From positions 1 through 23,987 of the forward strand of contig CAZGTM010000055.1 of the NCBI GenBank assembly GCA_964528595.1: DNA of 23,987 bases, read 5' to 3'. Position 1 is the first letter of the stretch. Every line of letters starts with the position of its first letter. The stretch comes from CAYFKJ01 sp964528595 (lineage in GTDB: Bacteria > Pseudomonadota > Alphaproteobacteria > UBA2966). Both the position numbers and the translations under genes were made by a program. The notes beneath the pieces were generated by a model that was given only the letters and a program-made list of their open reading frames with translations, had not been told where the DNA came from and did no database searches. Shown piece after piece: positions 6,091-12,878 of the stretch.

Positions 6091-7371
6091 TCAAATGGCA
6101 ATTGATGTCGAACCGAGATCGTGGGCCCGCCAAAACTCATCGTTTGGAACGCAGCCTTCGGCATCCGCCGAAAATTCCGGCTTGATTCGATTTAGGTAGT
6201 ACATGTCGATCGAACCGAGGTTTTTCACTTCAATCTGACCACGTGGTTCTGTTTCAAAAACGCTGCCGATCCGGTGAAACGTGCTGCCGGAGATATTGAT
6301 TCGATCCGGTTCACAAGCCTGTTCAAGACGGGCTGCCGTGTTCACAGACGTACCCCAAATGTCGTAAGTGAGCCGGTTGGACCCGACTATTCCCGCAACC
6401 AGCGGACCTGAGTTGATACCAATCCTCTGGCGCCAAGGGTTTAGCCGAAGCAACTCCCTTTGCCTATTGCTCTCGGCAACAAATTTCTGCAACTGCAAGG
6501 CCGCGAGACAGGCATCAGCCGGATGAGTGGAATTCTTGTCCGGAATTCCCGCCGCGCACAGGTAGCTATCACCGACGCTTCGTATCGTTATCACTCTATT
6601 GTCGGCAGCGGTTTGATCAAATTGGGCAAAGTTCTTATTCAACTGCTCAATAAGACGTGCTGGCTCCATGCTGTCCGTCAATTGACTGAAATCGACAAAA
6701 TCTGCCACTAGAACGGTCGCCATATCCACGTATTTTGGGTCCACGCGCCCTTTCGTTCTCAGTTCTTCCGCGACTGATTTTGGAAAAATGTTGTCCAGGT
6801 ATGCATCTGCTTCGTGCTTTTTCAAATCAGATGCCGATTTCGCTTCTTCCAATTCCTTTACCAGCGCTTTTTGAGTGATTAGTTGGCGACGCATTTCCAA
6901 AAGCGACATGGATTGTTGAGCCAGACGGCGAACGGCCTCACGTTGAGAAACCGTCAGCTCATGTGGTTCGAAATCGACAACGCACAGCGTGCCCATGACG
7001 TAGCCTTCGGCATTGATTAAAGGCATGCCGCAGTATGATCGGAGATTCGGTTCGCCGACGACGATGGGTAAATCCTTGAACCTTTCGTCCTTGGTCAGGT
7101 CCGGTACATACATAATGTCGTTCGAGCAGATTGTGGTTGAACAGACCGAAACCTCTGCGGGACATTCGGTCATATTGGACAGGCCGTAGTTCGATTTGAA
7201 CCACTGACGGTGTTCATCCATGAGACTAATCAACGCAACTGGGGAATCACAAATCTGAGCGGCAATTTCGGTCAGACAATCCTGTTCGAATTCGGGTGGC
7301 GTATCTAAGACTTCATAACTCGCCAAAGCCGCCAAACGGCCCACGTCAAGTAACGGGTGTTTATCGTTCAT
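6091..7371 (-). CDS. GAF domain-containing class III adenylyl/guanylyl cyclase
   Basis: A cytoplasmic sensor enzyme predicted to make cAMP or cGMP. Numbered from the ATG at 7371 (426 residues), a GAF domain spans about 15-155 and a charged coiled-coil linker 155-195. After the FPKSVAEEL hinge comes a class III catalytic domain from about 213 to 395. Metal aspartates are in VADFVDFS (224) and VGDS (268). The purine-site Asp is in YDIWG (337), and the catalytic Asn and Arg are in VNTAAR (344, 348). The position normally held by the adenine-binding Lys (IKTIGD) is Arg (IRSVGD, 264), which leaves substrate choice open. A GTG at 7425 would add 18 residues but has no ribosome-binding site, whereas GAGG lies 8 bases before ATG 7371. 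The gene is less GC-rich than its neighbours, suggesting a separate origin. It is monocistronic and convergent with ssb. Confidence 0.9.
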   Translation of the reverse strand: MNDKHPLLDVGRLAALASYEVLDTPPEFEQDCLTEIAAQICDSPVALISLMDEHRQWFKSNYGLSNMTECPAEVSVCSTTICSNDIMYVPDLTKDERFKDLPIVVGEPNLRSYCGMPLINAEGYVMGTLCVVDFEPHELTVSQREAVRRLAQQSMSLLEMRRQLITQKALVKELEEAKSASDLKKHEADAYLDNIFPKSVAEELRTKGRVDPKYVDMATVLVADFVDFSQLTDSMEPARLIEQLNKNFAQFDQTAADNRVITIRSVGDSYLCAAGIPDKNSTHPADACLAALQLQKFVAESNRQRELLRLNPWRQRIGINSGPLVAGIVGSNRLTYDIWGTSVNTAARLEQACEPDRINISGSTFHRIGSVFETEPRGQIEVKNLGSIDMYYLNRIKPEFSADAEGCVPNDEFWRAHDLGSTSIAI

Positions 7372-7452
7372 CCGGTTGGCCTCAAGTGAACTGGGAGGAA
7401 GCGATCGAAATCTGAAACCAAACACTAAAGTAGGTTACAGCGGCGTTGAATC

Positions 7453-7481
7453 CAGATATTGCCCAGCAAAATTTTCATCAA
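7453..7481 (-). promoter_or_regulatory. Weak candidate promoter for the cyclase gene
   Basis: On the minus strand TTGATG (7476-7481), a 17-base spacer and TATCTG (7453-7458) lie about 80 bases before the cyclase ATG. Hexamer match is only partial. The remaining sequence up to 7730 shows no convincing gene or RNA. Confidence 0.25.
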
Positions 7482-7730
7482 ATGGCTCCGCTTGCGCAGT
7501 TCGCACTTGTATTGAAAATCTAGTTAGAAAAATTGAGCCGATCATAATCGGAAGCCATTCAGGCCGGGCAGCCGGAATGAGTCGTAGTGACCACCTCAAT
7601 GATGAAAACAGTTTCGAAAATTACTGCTAGTTACCTGACTAGGGACAAACTCTATTTGAATGAATACGTCCGCACGTAGCCAGGAGCGGAAAAGTGAAAC
7701 CAATTTCTGATCGGCATGATCCAGGAAAAC

Positions 7731-7931
7731 CTATCTCTCAAGACTGGGAGTAGATTTTATTTTCGTCTTGCAGCTCGAGCAAATCCATTCTGCCGTACCG
7801 TCAAGAGCACGATTCGACTCCTTCAAATCGAAATGGGGAACAGGACGGCGCTGGCGACAAACCGGGCATGTCGCCAAAGCATGAAATGCGGGGATGTGTA
7901 CGATTCTAGGCGGAACGGGATTACAAACCAT
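7731..7931 (-). CDS. Small zinc-ribbon protein, 66 residues
   Basis: A short protein with two Cys pairs, CPVC (residues about 22-25) and CSSC (about 51-54), separated by about 25 residues rich in charged and polar side chains. This is the usual layout of a zinc ribbon. I do not recognise a named family. It is accepted as a real gene because the ATG at 7931 is preceded at 6 bases by AAGGGAGGT (minus strand of 7938-7946), one of the best ribosome-binding sites in the window, and because the paired CxxC motifs are unlikely by chance. An overlapping + strand frame at 7716-7988 is rejected. The gene stands alone between the cyclase gene and gyrA. A role in nucleic-acid or protein binding is only a guess. 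Confidence 0.6.
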   Translation of the reverse strand: MVCNPVPPRIVHIPAFHALATCPVCRQRRPVPHFDLKESNRALDGTAEWICSSCKTKIKSTPSLER

Positions 7932-7989
7932 TCTGTTACCTCCCTTCTAGGTCCGACCCCAATTGACGCCAATTTGAAACGGTATTGAG

Positions 7990-8018
7990 CTCATAGCAAA
8001 GAAAGTTTGCTTCATCAA
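7990..8018 (-). promoter_or_regulatory. Candidate promoter of the zinc-ribbon gene with an internal inverted repeat
   Basis: On the minus strand TTGATG (8013-8018), 17-base spacer, TATGAG (7990-7995), about 60 bases upstream of the ATG at 7931. The spacer is almost filled by the inverted repeat AGCAAA-GAAAG-TTTGCT (7995-8011), placed like a repressor or activator site. Confidence 0.35.
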
Positions 8019-8046
8019 TTCATCAAAAACCTGGTGGTCGTCCTAG

Positions 8047-8074
8047 TGTCTGCTTCGGGTCAATTACGGACATT
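8047..8074 (+). repeat. Degenerate intergenic repeat, copy B
   Basis: TGTCTGCTTCGGGTC followed by AATTACGGACATT. The ends TGTCTG and CGGACA can pair (one G-T), giving a loose hairpin. It matches the pattern of copy A at 5988-6016. I found no gene elsewhere in 7932-8252. Confidence 0.4.
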
Positions 8075-8252
8075 ATCCGGCGTTTATACGGACGGTCGTT
8101 TTGGGGTGGGGAACTGTCAGAATAGTTTTCCGACGGCCACGGGAGAGGTTATTTGCGGATAGGGATTGATGGACGGAAATTGGGCGTGTCCGCTTGGTGC
8201 AACGAGCCTGTTGCGAGCCTCAAATCAACCCCTTTTTCCGCAACTGCGAAGC

Positions 8253-8281
8253 TTGTCCGAAATCACAAAACTTGGTATATT
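8253..8281 (+). promoter_or_regulatory. Candidate gyrA promoter
   Basis: TTGTCC (8253-8258), exactly 17 bases, TATATT (8276-8281). This is the best sigma70-type promoter in the gyrA leader. Transcription would start near 8288, leaving an untranslated leader of about 110 bases that contains the palindrome at 8297-8310. Confidence 0.55.
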
Positions 8282-8296
8282 GGAACGGTTCGCAAT

Positions 8297-8316
8297 CCCA
8301 ACATGTTGGGGTTTTT
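8297..8316 (+). promoter_or_regulatory. Perfect palindrome plus T run in the gyrA leader
   Basis: CCCAACATGTTGGG is a 14-base perfect palindrome, followed by G and TTTTT. It sits about 16 bases after the predicted -10. As RNA it makes a 5-base-pair stem with a CATG loop and a U tract (a weak attenuator); as DNA it is a symmetric operator. Both readings fit a gyrA control element. Confidence 0.45.
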
Positions 8317-8399
8317 ATGTAATTGATTTTCTTGGGTATTTTGCACTGCACTCAAGCGTGCCGAGGGCCCGAAAATTGAACCCCTAGACGGCCTTTTTT

Positions 8400-11177
8400 T
8401 TGACCGAAACCCAATCACCCCCGCCGCCTCCGCCTGACGATCCCGAAGGTCCCGGAACGGACGATATCGCGCCGATCACCATCGAAGAGGAGATGCGCCG
8501 CTCGTACCTCGATTACGCCATGAGCGTGATCGTCAGCCGGGCGCTGCCCGACGTGCGTGACGGGCTCAAACCGGTTCACCGGCGCATCCTGTTTTCGATG
8601 AACGAGCAGGGCTTCACCCACGACAAAAGTTACCGCAAATCGGCCACCAGCGTTGGCGACGTCATGGGTAAATACCACCCGCATGGCGACCAGGCGATCT
8701 ATGACGCCATGGTGCGCATGGCCCAGGATTTTGCCATGCGCCTGCCGCTGCTGGATGGTCAGGGTAACTTCGGCTCGATGGACGGCGACCGCGCCGCGGC
8801 CATGCGGTACACCGAAATCCGCATGGACGAGACGGCCGAGGCGCTGCTTGAAGATATCGACAAGGACACGGTCGATTTCCAACCCAACTACGACGAGAGC
8901 CGCGAAGAACCGATGGTTCTGCCGTCGCGTCTGCCGAATTTCCTGGTCAACGGCGCCGGCGGCATCGCCGTCGGCATGGCGACCAACGTGCCGCCGCATA
9001 ATCTTGGCGAAGTGATCGACGCCTGCTGCGCCTACGTCGACAATCCCGAGGTCACCGTCAACGAGTTGATCGAGTTCGTACCGGCGCCCGATTTTCCCAC
9101 CGGCGCCCTGATCCTTGGTTCCGGCGGCGCCCGACAGGCCTACCACACGGGCCGGGGCAGCGTACTGATGCGCGCCCGCACCCACTTCGAGGATATCGGG
9201 CGCGACCGCCAGGCCATCATCGTCACCGAGGTTCCCTACCAGGTGAACAAGGCGCGGATGATCGAGCACATGGCCGAACTGGCCCGCGACAAGCGCATTG
9301 AGGGCATCGGCGACCTGCGCGACGAAAGCGACCGCCAGGGCGTGCGCGTCGTCATCGAACTGAAGCGCGACATCAACGCCGACGTGGTGCTTAACCAGCT
9401 CTTCCGCCACACCCAGCTGCAAACCAGTTTCGGCGTCAACATGCTGGCGCTGAATGGCGGACGCCCCCTGATGCACAACCTCAGGGACAGCATTTCAGCC
9501 TTTGTCGATTTTCGCGAACAGGTCATCACGCGCCGCACCGTCTTCGAACTCAACAAGGCGCGCGACCGGGCCGAGGTTCTGGTCGGCCTGGCCATCGCCG
9601 TCGCCAACATCGACGAGGTCATCGCCATCATCCGGGGCGCCAAGGATCCCGCCGAGGCCCGCGCCGGCCTGATGGAAAAGGACTGGCCCGCCGGAGATAT
9701 TGAACCGCTGATCGCGCTGATCGACGATCCCAGCCATGCCATTGTCGACGGGTACTACAAGCTCAATCAGGCGCAAGCCCGCGCTATCCTCGAACTGCGT
9801 TTGCAGCGTTTGACGGCGTTGGGCCGTGACGAGGTCGCTGACGAACTGACGGTCCTGGCCGAGAAGATCAAGGACTACCTCGATATCCTCTCGAGCCGCG
9901 AACGCCTGATGGGCATCCTCCGGACCGAACTGGTCGAGATGAGGGAGAAGTTCGCCACGCCCCGGCGCAGCGAGATCATCGAAGGTGATTTCGGCGGCGT
10001 CGACGATGAAGACCTCATCCAGCGCGAAGACATGGTGGTGACGGTCAGTCACGGCGGCTACATCAAACGCGTGCCGCTGTCGGCCTACCGGGCCCAGCGC
10101 CGCGGCGGCAAGGGCCGCTCCGGCATGTCGACCAAGGATGAGGATTTCGTCGCAGAGGTTTTCGTCGCATCGACCCATGCACCCATGCTGTTCTTCTCGT
10201 CCGCCGGCCAGGTCTACAAACTCAAGGTCTACAAACTGCCACAGGCGACGCCTCAGTCGCGGGGCAAGGCCATGGTCAACCTGTTGCCGCTCTCCGAAGG
10301 CGAGACCATCCGGAAGGTCATGCCGCTGCCGGAAGACGAGAACCTCTGGGATGAACTGCACATCATGTTCGCCACGGCGCGCGGCAACGTCCGGCGCAAT
10401 TCGCTGTCGGATTTCAGCCAGGTCAAAGCCAACGGCAAGATCGCCATCCGGCTGGATGAAAGCGACGCCCTGATCGGCGTGGCGACCTGCAGCGAGGAAG
10501 ACGACGTTTTGTTGGCGGCGCGCGGCGGCAAGTGCATCCGCTTCCCGGTGACCGACGTGCGCGTCTTCAAGAGCCGCACCTCGGACGGCGTGCGCGGCAT
10601 GAAGCTGGCCAAGGGCGACGACGTGATCTCCATGTCGATCCTGCGTCACGAGAAGATCGATGTGGAGGAACGCGATATCTATCTCCGCTGGTCCAACGCG
10701 CAGCGCCGGGGGGAGGACGCCGAGGACATTACGCTGTCCGCTGACCGACTTGCGGAGTTCGGCGAGCGCGAGGAGTTCATCCTCAGCGTCACCGAAAACG
10801 GCTACGGCAAACGCACCTCGGCTTATGAATACCGCATTGCCGGACGCGGCGGGCAGGGCATCATCAATATCGAAACCTCCGACCGAAACGGCGGTGTCGT
10901 GGCGGCCTTCCCGGTGGCCGACGAAGACGAGATCATGCTGGTTACCGACGGCGGGCAGTTGATCCGTTGTCCGGTCCATGATATTCGCGTCGCCGGCCGC
11001 AACACGCAGGGCGTCACGCTGTTCAAGACGGCGGAGGACGAACGCGTCGTTTCGGTTGCGCACCTGAAGGCGGAAGACGAAGACGATGATGATGAGGAAG
11101 ATTCCGGCGTTGACGAAAGCGCGGAGCAAACCGAGGATGTGGGTGCGCCCGAGGATCATCCGGACGGAGAAGCCTAA
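8400..11177 (+). CDS. gyrA: DNA gyrase subunit A
   Basis: The breakage-reunion subunit of gyrase, which introduces negative supercoils with GyrB. 925 residues. The catalytic Tyr is at 137 in AAAMRYTEIR. The GyrA box QRRGGKG precedes the C-terminal beta-pinwheel and separates GyrA from ParC. The quinolone-resistance region reads HPHGDQAIYDAM: the position of E. coli Ser83 is Gln98, while Asp102 matches Asp87. The N terminus is a Pro/Asp-rich extension (PPPPPPDDPEGPG) and the C terminus a long acidic tail. The only plausible start is the TTG at 8400. It lies at the end of a T8 tract with no Shine-Dalgarno sequence, 12 bases after an in-frame TAG, and the next ATG (codon 32) would cut into the conserved domain. 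coaD follows 54 bases later. Confidence 0.97.
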   Translation: MTETQSPPPPPPDDPEGPGTDDIAPITIEEEMRRSYLDYAMSVIVSRALPDVRDGLKPVHRRILFSMNEQGFTHDKSYRKSATSVGDVMGKYHPHGDQAIYDAMVRMAQDFAMRLPLLDGQGNFGSMDGDRAAAMRYTEIRMDETAEALLEDIDKDTVDFQPNYDESREEPMVLPSRLPNFLVNGAGGIAVGMATNVPPHNLGEVIDACCAYVDNPEVTVNELIEFVPAPDFPTGALILGSGGARQAYHTGRGSVLMRARTHFEDIGRDRQAIIVTEVPYQVNKARMIEHMAELARDKRIEGIGDLRDESDRQGVRVVIELKRDINADVVLNQLFRHTQLQTSFGVNMLALNGGRPLMHNLRDSISAFVDFREQVITRRTVFELNKARDRAEVLVGLAIAVANIDEVIAIIRGAKDPAEARAGLMEKDWPAGDIEPLIALIDDPSHAIVDGYYKLNQAQARAILELRLQRLTALGRDEVADELTVLAEKIKDYLDILSSRERLMGILRTELVEMREKFATPRRSEIIEGDFGGVDDEDLIQREDMVVTVSHGGYIKRVPLSAYRAQRRGGKGRSGMSTKDEDFVAEVFVASTHAPMLFFSSAGQVYKLKVYKLPQATPQSRGKAMVNLLPLSEGETIRKVMPLPEDENLWDELHIMFATARGNVRRNSLSDFSQVKANGKIAIRLDESDALIGVATCSEEDDVLLAARGGKCIRFPVTDVRVFKSRTSDGVRGMKLAKGDDVISMSILRHEKIDVEERDIYLRWSNAQRRGEDAEDITLSADRLAEFGEREEFILSVTENGYGKRTSAYEYRIAGRGGQGIINIETSDRNGGVVAAFPVADEDEIMLVTDGGQLIRCPVHDIRVAGRNTQGVTLFKTAEDERVVSVAHLKAEDEDDDDEEDSGVDESAEQTEDVGAPEDHPDGEA

Positions 11178-11231
11178 GCGCTCCGTCGCTGCCCAATTTC
11201 ACTGATCGATATTCGACCGTAGGAGCCCCCG

Positions 11232-11750
11232 TTGAGCAACAAGCGTATTGCCGTCTATCCCGGTACGTTCGACCCCATCACGAACGGCCACATGGACATC
11301 ATCTCCCGCGCCATCAAGGTGACCGACCACCTGATCATCGGCATGGCGGTCAATCCTTCAAAATCTCCCATGTTCACCCTGGAGGAACGGGCTGACATGG
11401 TGAACCGCGAAATCGAGCCCCTCCAGGGCAAGCATGGGTGCACGCTGGAGGTTCAGACCTTCGATAACCTGCTGATGCACTTTGTCACCAGCGTCGGCGC
11501 CAACATGATCGTACGGGGACTGCGGGCCGTGTCGGATTTCGAGTTCGAATTCCAGATGACCGGCATGAACGCCCATCTCAACGCCGACGTCGAAACGGTC
11601 TTCCTGATGGCCTCGGAGCGCAACCAGTTCATCGCCTCCAGCCTGGTCAAGGAAATCGCCAGCCTCGACGGCGACGTCAGCGCCTTCGTGTCCGCCAACG
11701 TCAAGGATGCACTCTCCAAACGGGTTGCGGAGCGAAAGGCGAGCGCTTAA
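11232..11750 (+). CDS. coaD: Phosphopantetheine adenylyltransferase
   Basis: Catalyses the penultimate step of CoA synthesis, joining 4'-phosphopantetheine and ATP to give dephospho-CoA. 172 residues, normal for the family. The nucleotidyltransferase signature is visible as GTFDPITNGH (residues 11-20, His20 matching E. coli His18). The later conserved segments are VRGLRAVSDFEFEFQM and ERNQFIASSLVKEIA. The start is TTG at 11232, preceded by GGAG about 8 bases upstream. It lies between gyrA and a cyclophilin gene, as is common in alphaproteobacteria, and is probably transcribed with both. Confidence 0.96.
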   Translation: MSNKRIAVYPGTFDPITNGHMDIISRAIKVTDHLIIGMAVNPSKSPMFTLEERADMVNREIEPLQGKHGCTLEVQTFDNLLMHFVTSVGANMIVRGLRAVSDFEFEFQMTGMNAHLNADVETVFLMASERNQFIASSLVKEIASLDGDVSAFVSANVKDALSKRVAERKASA

Positions 11751-11788
11751 CGTGCCGGCATAACGATGATGGAAAGTACTTGGTTCTG

Positions 11789-12331
11789 ATGATTAAACGC
11801 CTCATATCGATCTTCACTTTTTGTTTCTTGCTAACCGCGGGGGAAGCCATGGCTGCCGATCCGGAAAATACCCTTTACCTCGAACTGGAACACGGCCGGG
11901 TGGTCATTGAATTGCACCCTGATCTGGCGCCCAATCATGTCGCCCGCATCAAGGAATTGACGCGCCAAGGATTTTACGACGGCATCGTTTTTCACCGCGT
12001 GATCGATGGCTTCATGGCGCAAACCGGCGATCCGACGGGTACCGGTTCGGGCGGATCGGGTCAAAATCTCGACGCCGAGTTCAACGACGCACCACACGTC
12101 CGGGGCGCCGTTTCCATGGCTCGGGCGGGTCATCCCGACAGCGCGGACTCGCAATTCTTCATCGTCTTCGGCGACGCGCCGCACCTCAACGGCCAGTACA
12201 CTTTGTGGGGCACGGTGGTCGAAGGCATGGACAACGTCGATCTGATCAAGAAGGGCGCGCCCGGCAGCGGCATGGTCAACGCACCCGACAAGATCGTCAA
12301 AATGCAGGTGGCCGCCGACGCCGACAAATAG
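11789..12331 (+). CDS. Exported cyclophilin-type peptidyl-prolyl isomerase
   Basis: Accelerates proline cis-trans isomerisation, here in the periplasm. From the ATG at 11789 the protein has 180 residues. A signal peptide has a basic start (MIKRLI), a hydrophobic core (SIFTFCFLLTAG) and an AMA-AD cleavage site near residue 22. The cyclophilin domain follows with FHRVIDGFMAQTGDP, GAVSMARAG, SQFFIVFG and LNGQYTLWG. The catalytic Arg (FHRV) and Gln (FMAQ) are kept. A TTG at 11780 would add three residues but spoils nothing; ATG is preferred. It is 38 bases after coaD and 4 bases before the GNAT gene. Many alphaproteobacteria carry one or two ppi genes at this place followed by queA and tgt; here queA is about 7.3 kb away. 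Confidence 0.93.
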   Translation: MIKRLISIFTFCFLLTAGEAMAADPENTLYLELEHGRVVIELHPDLAPNHVARIKELTRQGFYDGIVFHRVIDGFMAQTGDPTGTGSGGSGQNLDAEFNDAPHVRGAVSMARAGHPDSADSQFFIVFGDAPHLNGQYTLWGTVVEGMDNVDLIKKGAPGSGMVNAPDKIVKMQVAADADK

Positions 12332-12335
12332 TGCC

Positions 12336-12812
12336 GTGGCGCTCAACGTCGATATCCGTGTCGGCAATATTGACGACGCGGAAACGCTGCATGCGGTGAC
12401 CTCGGCATCCGTCGAGGGCCTCAGCGCCGATTACTACACGCCCGCCCAGATCAAGGGTTGGATGGAAGGCCGTCCGGCCAGCGTTTTTCATGAAAGCCTG
12501 ACCGCCGGGCGTATCCGCGTCGCCGAATTTGCCGGCGAGATCGTCGGTTACGTCGACGCCATCCCCGGTGAAATTTTGCGGCTCTTCATCCTTCCCGATT
12601 ACGCCGGCTACGGTATCGGCGAGCGCCTGCTGGAGCTCGGCCTGGAGCTATCCGCCCAAACCGACGGCGACCGCATCATCCTCGAGGCCACGCTCAACGC
12701 CGAAACGTTTTATCACAAACACGGCTTCACTTCCGTCGGCCGCGGCCACTTCACCCACGGCGGCGATGGCGCCGAACCGCTCGAGATCGTGCACATGGAA
12801 CGGAAGATTTAG
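12336..12812 (+). CDS. GNAT family N-acetyltransferase
   Basis: A 158-residue acetyl-CoA-dependent acyltransferase of the GNAT fold with unknown substrate. The acetyl-CoA-binding motif A is LRLFILPDYAGYGIGERLL (residues 81-99), and motif B is ATLNAETFYHKHGF, where the Tyr is the usual proton donor. It starts at GTG 12336, 4 bases after the cyclophilin stop, so translation is probably coupled. It ends 28 bases before the palindrome at 12840, which likely closes the gyrA-coaD-ppi-GNAT unit. Confidence 0.88.
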   Translation: MALNVDIRVGNIDDAETLHAVTSASVEGLSADYYTPAQIKGWMEGRPASVFHESLTAGRIRVAEFAGEIVGYVDAIPGEILRLFILPDYAGYGIGERLLELGLELSAQTDGDRIILEATLNAETFYHKHGFTSVGRGHFTHGGDGAEPLEIVHMERKI

Positions 12813-12839
12813 CCGCTGAGGACGCGGTACTAACGTTTC

Positions 12840-12865
12840 GTCATTCCGGCGCAGGCCGGAATCCA
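12840..12865 (+). repeat. REP-like palindrome, copy 3 / likely bidirectional terminator
   Basis: GTCATTCCGGC-GCAG-GCCGGAATCCA, with an 8-base-pair perfect stem (ATTCCGGC/GCCGGAAT) and a 4-base loop, followed by a T-rich stretch. It has the same ends as the elements at 453-479 and 532-569. It lies between convergent genes (GNAT + and the flavin monooxygenase -). Confidence 0.65.
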
Positions 12866-12878
12866 ATTTTCTCTTTCT

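Noticed and set aside
7376..7630. 84-codon + strand frame upstream of the cyclase gene
   Set aside because: Overlaps the cyclase leader and candidate promoter, with atypical composition and no motif or ribosome-binding site.
7716..7988. 90-codon + strand frame over the zinc-ribbon gene
   Set aside because: The minus-strand gene has paired CxxC motifs and a strong ribosome-binding site; this frame has neither.
8166..8387. 73-codon + strand frame just upstream of and in frame with gyrA
   Set aside because: It contains the predicted gyrA promoter and palindrome, has no ribosome-binding site and no recognisable protein features. The shared frame is probably chance.
8415..11159. Two long minus-strand frames (353 and 554 codons) opposite gyrA
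   Set aside because: Fully antisense to gyrA with no family signature or ribosome-binding site.
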